A stretch of DNA of 64,000 nucleotides from Verrucomicrobiota bacterium (GTDB lineage Bacteria > Chlamydiota > Chlamydiia > Chlamydiales > SM23-39), in assembly GCA_018239895.1 (NCBI GenBank), contig JAFEGL010000045.1:1-64000 (forward strand), written 5' to 3'. This document shows, piece by piece, positions 7,900-16,524 of this stretch. How positions within the stretch are numbered: the stretch's first letter is position 1; every line of letters begins with the position of its first letter. The position numbers and the translations under genes are program-made. The notes under the pieces were generated by a model. The model made no database searches and was not told the origin of the DNA. It saw only the letters and a list, made by a program, of their open reading frames with translations.

Positions 7900-8793
7900 A
7901 TGGTGTCAGCTGTGGGATTTTCCAAAGCCCGCCTGGTTTTCGATATCGATGAAGTGCTCGGTAGTCAACTGAATAAAATGGATGAGGAATTGGCAAGGTA
8001 TGCCATCAAAAAGGGGCTTTTAATCGTTGCGAAAAAATCGCACCTCATTTTTCCTGGCGTCCAAGAGCTCTTGAGACTTCTCTATCTAAGAGAGTTTGAG
8101 ATTTCGTTTCTTAGTGCAGGGGCCGAGTCTAGAAACCGGGTCTTTGTTACCCAAATACTAGAAAGGACTTTGGGAAAAGAGAAGTCGGAGCGTATCGCCG
8201 CCAAAATTTTTTCTCGAGAACATCTAAAAAACCAAAATAGCTTTTCTTCCGAAGAACAATTCCATAATTTTGGGATTTCTAAGGACCATCGAAAAGATCT
8301 GTCGGTTCTCGATCTTGCTTCATTAGATCATGTAGTCCTCATCGATGATGATTATAATAATGCCATGCCAGGACAAGAGCGGAATCTATTGAAGGTTCCT
8401 GAGACAGATGCCAGCAGCTATTTTTTTGACGAAGAACCTGTGGAAGGCATTTATTTAACAGCCAATCGAATCTACTTTTTAGCTGGACTGTTATTTGAAG
8501 CCATGGAACAGGCAGAAATGGAAAATAGGCCGATTTCCGACTGGCTTTTTTCCGTTCAGTGGAAAAGGAGAGATGATGGGACTTATTGGGATCAATTTAG
8601 TAAATTGTCTGTAGATGTCCGCTATTACAGGAAGGGGCTAGAGATTTTGCAGCAGATCAATCCAAAATTGGAATTTTGCACGAAGGAGAGTTATGAAGCC
8701 TTATGCAATGAGCCTCTTACAGATGAGGAGCAACAGCAATTTGAGGTTTTTCAAAAAAATGCTGCAGACCCAAATGAGTGTCTAGTTATGTAG
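7900..8793 (+). CDS. HAD-superfamily-like protein (NIF/FCP1-like acid phosphatase fold)
   Basis: About 297 aa. The first half keeps HAD motifs: VFDIDEVLGS (motif I, DxD), FLSAGAESRN (motif II, Ser after a hydrophobic strand) and VVLIDDDYNN (motif IV, acidic pair). The spacing recalls FCP1/NLI or DUF2608-type phosphatases. The second half (from about residue 175) is helical and unrecognised. GGAGG at 7891-7895 favours ATG 7900 over the TTG at 7876. Substrate unknown. The next gene follows 68 bases downstream on the same strand and may be co-transcribed. Confidence 0.65.
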   Translation: MVSAVGFSKARLVFDIDEVLGSQLNKMDEELARYAIKKGLLIVAKKSHLIFPGVQELLRLLYLREFEISFLSAGAESRNRVFVTQILERTLGKEKSERIAAKIFSREHLKNQNSFSSEEQFHNFGISKDHRKDLSVLDLASLDHVVLIDDDYNNAMPGQERNLLKVPETDASSYFFDEEPVEGIYLTANRIYFLAGLLFEAMEQAEMENRPISDWLFSVQWKRRDDGTYWDQFSKLSVDVRYYRKGLEILQQINPKLEFCTKESYEALCNEPLTDEEQQQFEVFQKNAADPNECLVM

Positions 8794-8861
8794 ATGCGGG
8801 ATTGAAAAAAGGGGTTTTTTTAATCGAGAATTTGGATAGAATGGCCCCTTTTGGAGGTCCC

Positions 8862-9677
8862 ATGTTCAATTCAAGCAAAGCGAAAAAACAAGATGTTCCC
8901 GTTCTCCTGCAGCCGCCGCTTTTAGAGGCGATTTTTGAGGTGAGATGGGAGCTAGAGCAGGTGCAGCAGACAGGCGGCTTGCGCGATCCGTCCTATCCGA
9001 TGATGTACGGCCGGCTCTATGAAAAGTTAAAGAAAGAGCTGCCGGTCATCGAAGATCTCCCCACAACCCAGATGCATCCTGAGGCGAATCCGTTTGTCGT
9101 CCGCCACCGGATGAGAAAAACGAAAGAGGGATGGCCTCTAGTCCAAGTTGGACCTGGCGTTATGACGGTCAACGAGACGAAAGACTATAGCTGGACCGGC
9201 TTTCGCTCTCTGATCGCCCGCTGCGTCGAATCGATCCAAGAGTCGTTCCCGACAGGCGGCATCCCACTCAATTTCATCAAATGTGAAATCCGCTATGTCA
9301 ATGGTTTCCCCTTCGATATCCAGTCTGAAAATCCGATGAGCTTCTTGGCCAATAAACTCCACACGAAGATCGATATCGATCCGGAAATTTTTGAGCTGAA
9401 CGATGCGAAAGATGATCCGATCGGCGTGGGTCTGAATTTGATGTATCCGATCGAGCGCCCCGTGGGTCAGCTCGGCCTCAGCTTCAATCTGGGCCAAGTC
9501 GACAACAAGCCAGCCTACATTTACCAGTCGGTGATCCAATCGATCGGCGAGACCGTGCCGCAAGACCGCGATTCGTTCGTCTCTTGGCTCAATCAGTCTC
9601 ACGACGTGGCGGAAAACTGCTTCAAGACAATTTGTCGCGGGCAGTTGATGAATCAGTTCGCCTCTATCGAAAAATAG
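8862..9677 (+). CDS. TIGR04255 family protein
   Basis: About 271 aa. The N-terminal pattern LLQPPLLEAIFEVRW and later LxxRCVESIQESF with IKCEIRYVNGF fit the sporadically distributed TIGR04255 family, whose role is unknown. I chose ATG 8862, after GGAGG at 8853-8857, rather than upstream codons that would overlap the previous gene. Strand, spacing and shared GGAGG sites suggest an operon with the HAD-like gene. Its patchy distribution hints at horizontal transfer. Confidence 0.65.
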   Translation: MFNSSKAKKQDVPVLLQPPLLEAIFEVRWELEQVQQTGGLRDPSYPMMYGRLYEKLKKELPVIEDLPTTQMHPEANPFVVRHRMRKTKEGWPLVQVGPGVMTVNETKDYSWTGFRSLIARCVESIQESFPTGGIPLNFIKCEIRYVNGFPFDIQSENPMSFLANKLHTKIDIDPEIFELNDAKDDPIGVGLNLMYPIERPVGQLGLSFNLGQVDNKPAYIYQSVIQSIGETVPQDRDSFVSWLNQSHDVAENCFKTICRGQLMNQFASIEK

Positions 9678-9680
9678 TTA

Positions 9681-9706
9681 TTCGGATCGGCCAACGCCGA
9701 TCCGAA
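9681..9706. terminator. Hairpin after the TIGR04255 gene
   Basis: A perfect 11-bp stem (TTCGGATCGGC, loop CAAC, GCCGATCCGAA) begins three bases after the stop codon. Only AAATTT follows, so termination may be weak. Confidence 0.6.
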
Positions 9707-9763
9707 AATTTACTTTGTGCAAATTCAAAGGTCTCTGCATATTTTTGCCTATGAGGTGAAAAT

Positions 9764-10750
9764 ATGAAACCATTGAAACGAATTGCCGTCACCGGCGCCG
9801 GCGGCCAGATTGCCTACAGCTTGATTTTCCGACTTGCGAATGGGGATCTGTTAGGCCCCGACCAACCTATTGCTCTCCATCTTCTTGAAATTCCCGAGGG
9901 AGTCCCGTCGCTGAAAGGGCTCGCAATGGAATTGGATGATTGTGTATTTCCTCTGTTGAAAGAAGTGAAGGTGGGCTCTGACGCCGAAGAGGTGTTTGGA
10001 GGAGTTCAGATTGCGTTTCTGGTGGGAGCGAAACCCCGCGGACCTGGCATGGAGCGGAAGGATCTTTTGGCCGACAACGGAAAGATCTTTGTGGGGCAAG
10101 GAAAGGCGCTCAATCGGGTCGCAGCGAAAGATGTTCGGGTGCTCGTCGTCGGAAATCCATGCAACACAAACTGCCTGATCGCCATGCACCACGCCCCCGA
10201 TCTGCCGCGTCACCATTTCCACGCCATGACGAGGCTCGATCAGAATAGAGCCGTATTTCAACTAGCTCGCCAAGCTCATGCAAAAGTCGAAGAGGTATCG
10301 AATGTGACGATTTGGGGCAACCACTCGTCGACTCAAGTTCCCGATTTCTTCCACGCAAAAATCCAGGGAAAATCTGCCATGGATGTGATCAAAGATCGCC
10401 ATTGGCTCGAGACGACTTTTATCAACACAATCCAAAAACGGGGAGCTGAAGTAATCGCGGCTCGCGGAAAATCGTCGGCTGCATCGGCTGCGAACGCCGC
10501 CGTGGGTGCGATGCGATCTCTGTGGGTTCCCACAGATTGGTTTTCGTCGGGTGTATGTGCGAAAGGAAATCCGTACGGTATCCAAGAAGATCTTGTTTTT
10601 TCATTCCCCTGCCGATCGAAAGGGGATGGGAATTGGGAGATAATAAAAGGGCTCGCATTCGATCAACACTTGCAAGAAAAAATAGCAATCACGCAAAAGG
10701 AACTGATAGAGGAGCGAGATTTGGTGAACCACCTCCTCAAAGGAACCTGA
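9764..10750 (+). CDS. mdh: Malate dehydrogenase, cytosolic (type 2) form
   Basis: 328 aa. It oxidises malate to oxaloacetate with NAD+ in the TCA cycle. The NAD-binding [10 protein letters not shown] is at 11-20, followed by [12 protein letters not shown], the Arg-Asp substrate motif RLDQNRA and the catalytic His in [11 protein letters not shown]. These strings are typical of the cytosolic/plant type that chlamydiae carry. A GAGGTGA site precedes the start. Its stop is directly followed by the citrate synthase ATG, so oxaloacetate production and its condensation are co-expressed. Confidence 0.95.
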   Translation: MKPLKRIAVTGAGGQIAYSLIFRLANGDLLGPDQPIALHLLEIPEGVPSLKGLAMELDDCVFPLLKEVKVGSDAEEVFGGVQIAFLVGAKPRGPGMERKDLLADNGKIFVGQGKALNRVAAKDVRVLVVGNPCNTNCLIAMHHAPDLPRHHFHAMTRLDQNRAVFQLARQAHAKVEEVSNVTIWGNHSSTQVPDFFHAKIQGKSAMDVIKDRHWLETTFINTIQKRGAEVIAARGKSSAASAANAAVGAMRSLWVPTDWFSSGVCAKGNPYGIQEDLVFSFPCRSKGDGNWEIIKGLAFDQHLQEKIAITQKELIEERDLVNHLLKGT

Positions 10751-11911
10751 ATGAGAGATGGGGTGCTGTTTGAGATCACAAAAGATCAAATTGAAACGGG
10801 CCTGCGTGGATTTCCTGTCGGATATTGCGTTACTTCTTATGTCGATGCCTACAAAGGGCTGACCTACGTCGGGAGGCCCATCTCCGAGGTGCAGAATAAA
10901 GAGCCGATGGAGGTGATCTATCTCCTCTATCACGGCGAGATGGGGAGCAAAGAACAGGTAAGGCAGTTTGAAAAGGATCTCTCCCACAGAGCTTCTTGCA
11001 AACCAGAGACACTGCGGCACATCGAATCGCTCCCCAAATCGGGTCACTCCATGGACGCTTTTGCCGCGGCTCTTCTCCTTGTAGGGATGATCGAGGGGAA
11101 AGGGGACTATCGGGAAGATTGCCTCGATGCGATCGCCAAATTGCCTCAAATTGCTGCTGCTGTGATCAACCATTTGGCTGGATGGGGGCCGACGCCACCT
11201 TCGAAACCAGAGATGGGGTACATGGAAAATTTTGTCCATATGCTCCAAATGCCGGGAAAGAAATCGGCTGAGCTGATCCAAGTGATGCGCCTTTTCAACA
11301 TCGTCCATTATGACCACTGCGGCGGAAATCTATCGACCTTTGTGGGCAAAGCGGTCGCATCGGGGCTAGAGCCGATGTGGGGTTCGCTCGCCGCGGCGAT
11401 GACCGCCCTCGCAGGTCCGAGACACGGCCGTGCGAACCAAGATTGTTTGGAATTCGTTCAGCAGGTTCTCGATGAGGCGGGAGAAAGCGCCACAGCGAAC
11501 GATATCGAAAAGTTGATCCGGCACAAACTTGAGAACAACCAGCTCGTCTTTGGGTTCGGCCATGCTGTGCTTCGGGTCGAAGATCCTCGTGCAACTGTAT
11601 TTTACAACTACGCCCAAAAACATTTTCCCCACTATCCTCTCGTAAAAATTGCTCTTCTTTTGCGATCGGAGGGATCTCGCGTCTTGAAAGAAAATCCCAA
11701 AATCTCCGATCCTTATCCCAACATCGACGCGATCACCGGCACAGTTTTGATGGCCGCAGGGTTTACGTATCCAGAGTATTATACGATCCTGTTCGGCCTC
11801 TCCCGCTGTATTGGAATCGCGATCCAGATTGTGTATGAGCGGTTGGAAGCCCGTAAAGGAAAGGGGACGCCGATCGTTCGCCCCCTTTACCTTTATAAAT
11901 CGAGAATTTAA
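10751..11911 (+). CDS. gltA: Citrate synthase, mitochondrial-type
   Basis: 386 aa; condenses oxaloacetate and acetyl-CoA. All three catalytic residues are visible: His225 in LAGPRHGRANQ, His271 in FGFGHAVLR and Asp326 in PNIDAITG. Strings such as GHAVLR..DPR, DHxGGN, SLAAAMTALAGP and YYTILFGLSR match animal mitochondrial citrate synthase much more closely than the usual bacterial GHRVYK..DPRA enzyme. Chlamydiaceae lack the gene, so a fuller TCA cycle is likely here. It starts the base after the mdh stop codon and shares one base with the next gene. Confidence 0.92.
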   Translation: MRDGVLFEITKDQIETGLRGFPVGYCVTSYVDAYKGLTYVGRPISEVQNKEPMEVIYLLYHGEMGSKEQVRQFEKDLSHRASCKPETLRHIESLPKSGHSMDAFAAALLLVGMIEGKGDYREDCLDAIAKLPQIAAAVINHLAGWGPTPPSKPEMGYMENFVHMLQMPGKKSAELIQVMRLFNIVHYDHCGGNLSTFVGKAVASGLEPMWGSLAAAMTALAGPRHGRANQDCLEFVQQVLDEAGESATANDIEKLIRHKLENNQLVFGFGHAVLRVEDPRATVFYNYAQKHFPHYPLVKIALLLRSEGSRVLKENPKISDPYPNIDAITGTVLMAAGFTYPEYYTILFGLSRCIGIAIQIVYERLEARKGKGTPIVRPLYLYKSRI

Positions 11912-12855
11912 TGAGAGTCAGATATCCGCCGATCGAACCGAACAAAACTGGGCACCTTCGCGTCTCAAATGAACACGAACTTTATTGGGAAGAGAGCGGC
12001 AATCCTAGAGGTAAACCAGTTATCTTTCTCCACGGAGGCCCCGGCTCTGGAACTGAGGCGGGCCACCGGTGTTTTTTCGATCCGAAGCGCTACCGGATCA
12101 TTCTCATGGATCAAAGAGGGTGCGGCAAGAGCCTGCCCCATTCGAGCCTCCACGAAAATACGACCTGGGATCTTGTCGAAGATGTCGAGAAGCTGCGGAA
12201 ATTTTTGAAGATCGACAGTTGGGTCGTCTTCGGAGGTTCTTGGGGGAGCACGCTGTCGCTCGCCTACGCCGAAACGTACCCCGAAACTGTGTCTGCCCTC
12301 ATCTTGAGAGGCATTTTCTTGTGCCGCCGGGCTGAGCTGCTCTGGTTCTATCAGAACGGCGCTCACAATATTTTCCCCGAAGAGTGGGAAAAATTTTTGG
12401 CCCCGATCCCTCTGGGAGAGCGAGAAGATATGATGCAGGCCTACTACCGGAGGCTGACCTCTCCCGACGAGTCGATCCGAAAAAAGGCAGCCAAAGCCTG
12501 GACCCGGTGGGAAGGGGCTGCTCTAAAACTCATCTTGGATCCGGCTCTTCTCGATTCCTTCACAGAAGATCGTCATGCGGACGCCATCGCCCGGATCGAA
12601 TGCCACTACTTTGTGAATAACTGCTTTCTCAAGACAGACAATTGGCTGATTGAGCAGGTTCATCGGATCCGGAAGATTCCAGGAGTGATTGTCCACGGAC
12701 GCTACGACGTCGTCTGCCCGTTCATCAACGCATGGGATCTCCATAAAGCGTGGCCTGAGGCCAAATTGGAGATCATCCCCGATGCGGGCCATGCCGCCAG
12801 CGAGCCGGGAATTACAGATGCCCTCGTGAGGGCAACAGACTATTTCGCAGGTTGA
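11911..12855 (+). CDS. pip: Proline iminopeptidase (S33 alpha/beta hydrolase)
   Basis: 314 aa. Removes N-terminal proline from peptides in the cytoplasm. The oxyanion motif HGGPGSG, nucleophile elbow GGSWGS, catalytic Asp in GRYDVVCP and catalytic His in DAGHAASE are in the right order, and the length is normal for the family. ATG overlaps the gltA stop (TAATG). The operon link to TCA genes suggests that amino acids from peptides feed central metabolism, but this is inference. The palindromic element begins directly after the stop codon. Confidence 0.92.
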   Translation: MRVRYPPIEPNKTGHLRVSNEHELYWEESGNPRGKPVIFLHGGPGSGTEAGHRCFFDPKRYRIILMDQRGCGKSLPHSSLHENTTWDLVEDVEKLRKFLKIDSWVVFGGSWGSTLSLAYAETYPETVSALILRGIFLCRRAELLWFYQNGAHNIFPEEWEKFLAPIPLGEREDMMQAYYRRLTSPDESIRKKAAKAWTRWEGAALKLILDPALLDSFTEDRHADAIARIECHYFVNNCFLKTDNWLIEQVHRIRKIPGVIVHGRYDVVCPFINAWDLHKAWPEAKLEIIPDAGHAASEPGITDALVRATDYFAG

Positions 12856-13200
12856 AGTTCCGTGAACCTATCCAAATAAAATTCACAGGCTAGTTTCGGG
12901 TTAGTTTGCACCAAATTTTGAGTCAATTTTGGGGAGACAGTATCGAATCATACGGCCCCCAAAATTGACTCGAAATTTGGTCAAAATATACACAACGTCA
13001 TTCAAAATTTTGTTTTGGACTGCGCCCTCATCCCATAATTTTGATCCGCAAAAATAGCCCCTATTTCTAATAGGGGGCCATTTTTGCATCGGCTGCGCCT
13101 GATCAAAATTCTGGGTGATGGCTTTGTCCAAAACCAAATTTTGAATGACGTTGTGTATAATCCCGGAGATCGCCTGTGAATTTTATTTGGATAGTTCCGT
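12856..13200. mobile_element. Nested-palindrome MITE-like element
   Basis: Fills the 327-base gap between two genes. Outer 22-bp perfect inverted repeats lie at 12869-12890 and 13172-13193. Inside are a hairpin at 12910-12980 (CCAAATTTTGAGTC-type arms) and a second compound hairpin, 12991-13155. The second holds arms around ACAACGTCATTCAAAATTTTG, then CATCCCATAATTTTGATC, then a tip GCCCCTATT/AATAGGGGGC. The octamer AGTTCCGT stands at both ends (12856-12863 and 13193-13200), like a target-site duplication. No coding gene inside. The right end supplies the last codons of the minus-strand gene that follows. Confidence 0.75.
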
Positions 13201-14202
13201 AATCATGCGGGACATGAGTCCCGTTTTAGCGACGCTTTTGACGAGAATCCCATTGCTCAAAGAGAACCAAGCGTCGACGACTGTGAGTACAGAGTGGAGC
13301 CTTATCTGCATGTGGCGCACTTCGCCGTGGCCATCTAGAGTTTCTATCCCTTTTTTCACAGCTTTAAGAGTGGTCAGAGTGAACTCTTCGGGGTGGATTC
13401 CGTAAAACTCGAGCTCTTGTTCATCCGAGAGGATAAATTCCTGGAATCCTAGCGTCGTCTGCTGGATCCACGGCGTGTCTCCAATGGGATAATCTTTTGT
13501 AAACTCTTCGATCTCTTCGGAATTCTTTGTGGCCCGTTTGCCCTGGAGGTGAATCGATTTTCCAAGGAGAGTTAAGATAAGTTCCCCTTGCCCGGTGTGG
13601 GAAGTGTAGTGGTACTGCTGGATCCGGTTGTTGAGGTAGTGGGATTCGGTTGTCGCTTCGGCCGAATGGCTCTTTGCTGTGAAAAGTTCTTCACCCTTCT
13701 TTTCAAATGTCCAATCTGCTTTTATCTTTGCCCCTTTTTTCCGCTCGTCAAAATAAATAGCTGATTTGGGAAGGGTAGGTCGGATCGGAGTTTTTTTTGT
13801 GGTCTTAGCAGCTCTTGCCGATCGGTGAACACCAGAGAGAGAGAGATTCGACGACGACTGATGAACGAGCCTTCGCATCGGCTGTTTTCTGGAGTCTTTG
13901 ATCTCTACAGAGAAACGGGGATCGGGAGTTGTTCGATGAACGAAAGGGGCGCTGAGAAACTCGGGATTGGAAAAAAACCGCATGGCGATCCAGATGATTG
14001 TCCCGATCAGAGGGACCATCAAAAAAAAGCCGACAACCAAATAAACAACCCGATCCTTCAGACTAATCTTGGGTTTCGATAAGAGGTGGCGGTTGACGCC
14101 GAAAATCCCTCTCCATCCCCTCTCCTCCCCCTCATTAAAAGGTTGAGTAATATAGTCGTGGATCCACCTTTGGCTGGGTATCAATGCTGTAATAACGGAC
14201 AT
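13183..14202 (-). CDS. Unknown single-helix membrane protein
   Basis: About 339 aa, no family recognised. A transmembrane segment (VVYLVVGFFLMVPLIGTIIW) lies near residues 53-75. Before it is a short N-terminal region; after it come a basic Ser/Thr-rich linker and a soluble C-terminal domain. AGAGG before ATG 14202 decides the start over the codon at 14220. The final residues (ELSK and stop) are encoded by the terminal repeat of the palindromic element, so the original C-terminus has probably been changed by that insertion. Confidence 0.6.
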   Translation of the reverse strand: MSVITALIPSQRWIHDYITQPFNEGEERGWRGIFGVNRHLLSKPKISLKDRVVYLVVGFFLMVPLIGTIIWIAMRFFSNPEFLSAPFVHRTTPDPRFSVEIKDSRKQPMRRLVHQSSSNLSLSGVHRSARAAKTTKKTPIRPTLPKSAIYFDERKKGAKIKADWTFEKKGEELFTAKSHSAEATTESHYLNNRIQQYHYTSHTGQGELILTLLGKSIHLQGKRATKNSEEIEEFTKDYPIGDTPWIQQTTLGFQEFILSDEQELEFYGIHPEEFTLTTLKAVKKGIETLDGHGEVRHMQIRLHSVLTVVDAWFSLSNGILVKSVAKTGLMSRMITELSK

Positions 14203-14304
14203 TTTAACCTCTAAGAGCATCGATAATAACCTAATTTCGGTCTAAGTTCAACCTTGTCTTTTCCGTGAAGGGAGAGTATTCTTGTTGATTTCAGGAGACA
14301 ATCA

Positions 14305-15117
14305 ATGAATGGAAAAGATTTAGAATCGGCTTTCAATCGGGCGCTACTGCATAGTTTTTCCCGCTCCAAGGCTCTCCTTGTCTTCCCGGCGCTAGTCCTT
14401 TGCGGCATTTTGATCGTCTTCTGCAGGGCCCTCAGCTTTGGGGCCAGCGAATGGATGTCGATGAGCTTGGCCTTTTTACCTGTTTTGCTCGGATCGGGGG
14501 TTATGCTTTCGGTCGGCGTCTTAGTCATTCGTCTCTATCAGCATGAAGTGAAAAATTTGCAACTGGGTATTAAAAAATTGGTGACAGGTTCGCTCGATGT
14601 AGTGCTCGGCACTTCGTACCTTTCTGTTCCGCCCATTTTAGCCTATCTGCTCCTCTGGATCATTTTGGGCATTTTCTTCCTTTTGAAAGAGATCCCTGGC
14701 CTCGGCTCTTTCTTCAGCACGATCCTCTCTTTTGGCCCCTTTTTGTTGATCTTCTGCTCGATGCTTCTTTGCCTTTTTAATTTGGCCCTCCTCTTTTTCG
14801 TCGCTCCAGCGGCTGCCCGCCTCTCGTCGAAAAGGCTGAATCTGGCGAGAGCTGTTTTATCCCTTTTTCAAAAAAGGATGTTTCAGAGCATGCGCCTCTT
14901 TTTCATTGCGCTGATCCCGATCGGCCTCTTCGTGGGGCTTTTGAGCTGGGCTGCGATCTTGACGAACTTGAGCTTCTCAACGGACGGCGGAGAAAACTGG
15001 ACCCTTTCGTTAAAATGGTTCTTTTTGATGCTCCCGTTTGCTGCGATCCTCACGCCCGCCGTGATTTTCTTTTTTAACTTCGCCTCCGAAAGCCATCAGC
15101 TGCTGAACGAACAATGA
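14305..15117 (+). CDS. Unknown polytopic membrane protein
   Basis: 270 aa with about six hydrophobic helices, grouped as 24-42, 50-75, 105-130, 135-165, 195-220 and 235-260. I recognise no family motif. The layout (paired helices with amphipathic stretches and small residues) resembles DUF-type chlamydial membrane proteins. The stop overlaps the next ATG (ATGA), so it is co-translated with the FAD oxidoreductase. The C-terminus is cytoplasmic if standard topology rules hold. Confidence 0.65.
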   Translation: MNGKDLESAFNRALLHSFSRSKALLVFPALVLCGILIVFCRALSFGASEWMSMSLAFLPVLLGSGVMLSVGVLVIRLYQHEVKNLQLGIKKLVTGSLDVVLGTSYLSVPPILAYLLLWIILGIFFLLKEIPGLGSFFSTILSFGPFLLIFCSMLLCLFNLALLFFVAPAAARLSSKRLNLARAVLSLFQKRMFQSMRLFFIALIPIGLFVGLLSWAAILTNLSFSTDGGENWTLSLKWFFLMLPFAAILTPAVIFFFNFASESHQLLNEQ

Positions 15118-16103
15118 AAATCGCCATCGCAGGGTGCGGGTTCGCCGGTCTTTCGACAGCCTGGCATCTGCTTGAATATCCTTCCGTTTCGGTGACCCTG
15201 TTTGATCCTAAGGGGATCGGGGAGGGGGCTTCGGGCGTTTCGACCGGCCTGCTCCATCCTTTCCCGGGAAAGTTAGGGTTGAAGTCGTGGCAGTCCGATG
15301 CGGGGATGAAAGCGACATTAGACTTGATCGGCCGCCTGGAGGAAATGGAAGGGATCCCATTAGCTGACCGGAGCGGAATTCTCCGTTTGGCATTGACCCA
15401 AGAACAAGAAGAAGATTTCCAAGAAAACTGCGACCTTTCATGTGAATGGTGGCCTCGCGAACGGGTGTTGGAAACGATTCCCGATGCGGCGCCTAAGCCT
15501 GCGATGTGGATTCCGCAGGGGACAGTAGTCTATTCAAAACGGTATCTAGCTGCTCTTTGGAAAGCGTGCGAGAAGAAGGGCGCGCTCTTTTGTCAAGAAG
15601 AGGTGTCGGGTCCATACGACGTTTTGGTGTGGGCGGTCGGTTCCGATATTTTAGGACATGTTCCACTGCCTCTGCAGGTGAGCAGGGGACAGACGCTTTT
15701 GTGCCGCTGGCCCAAAGCTCTCCCTTGCGCGCTGCTTTCGAATGGCCATTTAACTCCGACTGAATTTCCCGACCTTTGCCAAATCGGTTCAACGTACGAA
15801 AATCCAGAATCTCCCCTCGATCCCAAAAGAGCTTTGGAGCTGAAAGAGAGGGCGGTTCTCTTTTATCCCCCTGCCCAGGATTTTGAGGTCGTCTCGATTG
15901 GGGTAGGCTCCCGAATCGCCCGCGATCGGGGGTATCGCCCGATTGTTGCCAAAACGGGTCCCAAGACCTGGGTCTTCGCCGGGCTCGGGTCCCGGGGACT
16001 CCTGTACCACGCCTGGCTGGGCAAGGCTCTGGCTGAGGCGATCGTTCAGGGATATGAGGGGCTTAGGCCGGAAGAGCTGTATAAGTCATTAAGGATCAGT
16101 TGA
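15114..16103 (+). CDS. FAD-dependent oxidoreductase, DAO family (MnmC C-domain-like)
   Basis: 329 aa. It has an N-terminal Rossmann motif GCGFAGLSTAWHL, the ASGVSTGLLHPFPG segment seen in DAO enzymes such as the MnmC oxidase domain, and a C-terminal FAD-contact region, VFAGLGSRGLLYHAWLGKAL. The length suits a stand-alone DAO protein without an MnmC methyltransferase domain. It could act in tRNA wobble-uridine modification or in amino-acid oxidation; sequence alone does not decide. Coupled to the membrane protein upstream. Confidence 0.78.
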   Translation: MKIAIAGCGFAGLSTAWHLLEYPSVSVTLFDPKGIGEGASGVSTGLLHPFPGKLGLKSWQSDAGMKATLDLIGRLEEMEGIPLADRSGILRLALTQEQEEDFQENCDLSCEWWPRERVLETIPDAAPKPAMWIPQGTVVYSKRYLAALWKACEKKGALFCQEEVSGPYDVLVWAVGSDILGHVPLPLQVSRGQTLLCRWPKALPCALLSNGHLTPTEFPDLCQIGSTYENPESPLDPKRALELKERAVLFYPPAQDFEVVSIGVGSRIARDRGYRPIVAKTGPKTWVFAGLGSRGLLYHAWLGKALAEAIVQGYEGLRPEELYKSLRIS

Positions 16104-16121
16104 TTAAACTAATAAATTTAC

Positions 16122-16151
16122 TTGATTTTTTAACCCATTTTGTGGTATAAT
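16122..16151 (+). promoter_or_regulatory. Predicted sigma-66/70 promoter
   Basis: TTGATT (16122-16127), an 18-bp spacer and TATAAT (16146-16151), with TGG just before the -10 as an extended -10 element. The downstream ATG is at 16173. Confidence 0.6.
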
Positions 16152-16172
16152 TAATAGATACGGAGATAGGTT

Positions 16173-16472
16173 ATGAAGAGAAAATCATGTCCCATAGATC
16201 CTGAAGAAGAGGCCCTTTTGGACCTCCAAGAACTCGAGGCCTTGGCCGCCGAGATCCCTTTTCATACAGAAGATCATCAATTCCAGATGAAAGTGTATGA
16301 GACGGTAGAACTGCTTCAAGAGGTTAGCCCCTTTTCGCAAGCCGAATCGACGATCCGCCGCTTAATTGCCCAGTTTGGTGAAGCCTATTTCTTCTTCAAC
16401 AAGACGGGCGACCTTTGCTTTTTGACCGATTTTGTATCTTCGGCAAAAAATGCAGAAAAGGAATTCGTTTAA
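16173..16472 (+). CDS. Small acidic hypothetical protein
   Basis: 99 aa, no family recognised. Acidic and helical (DPEEEALLDLQELEALAAEI), with an aromatic C-terminal part (EAYFFFNKTGDLCFLTDF). A good promoter and a GGAGA ribosome binding site precede it. A terminator-like hairpin starts 20 bases after its stop, so it can be a monocistronic unit. Confidence 0.6.
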   Translation: MKRKSCPIDPEEEALLDLQELEALAAEIPFHTEDHQFQMKVYETVELLQEVSPFSQAESTIRRLIAQFGEAYFFFNKTGDLCFLTDFVSSAKNAEKEFV

Positions 16473-16492
16473 TCTCACTCCTTTGATATTAT

Positions 16493-16524
16493 TGGCCGTC
16501 TATGAACGGCCATTTTGTTTTTTT
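16493..16524 (+). terminator. Terminator-like hairpin carrying a start codon in its loop
   Basis: TGGCCGT (16493-16499), loop CTATGA, ACGGCCA (16506-16512), then TTTTGTTTTTTT. This is a typical intrinsic terminator for the 99-aa gene. The loop holds the ATG (16502) of the following metallo-hydrolase gene, so it could also act as an attenuator or translational switch for it. Confidence 0.7.

Noticed and set aside
12901..13137. A 78-codon open frame inside the nested palindrome
   Set aside because: Built from the palindrome arms; no ribosome binding site or homology visible.
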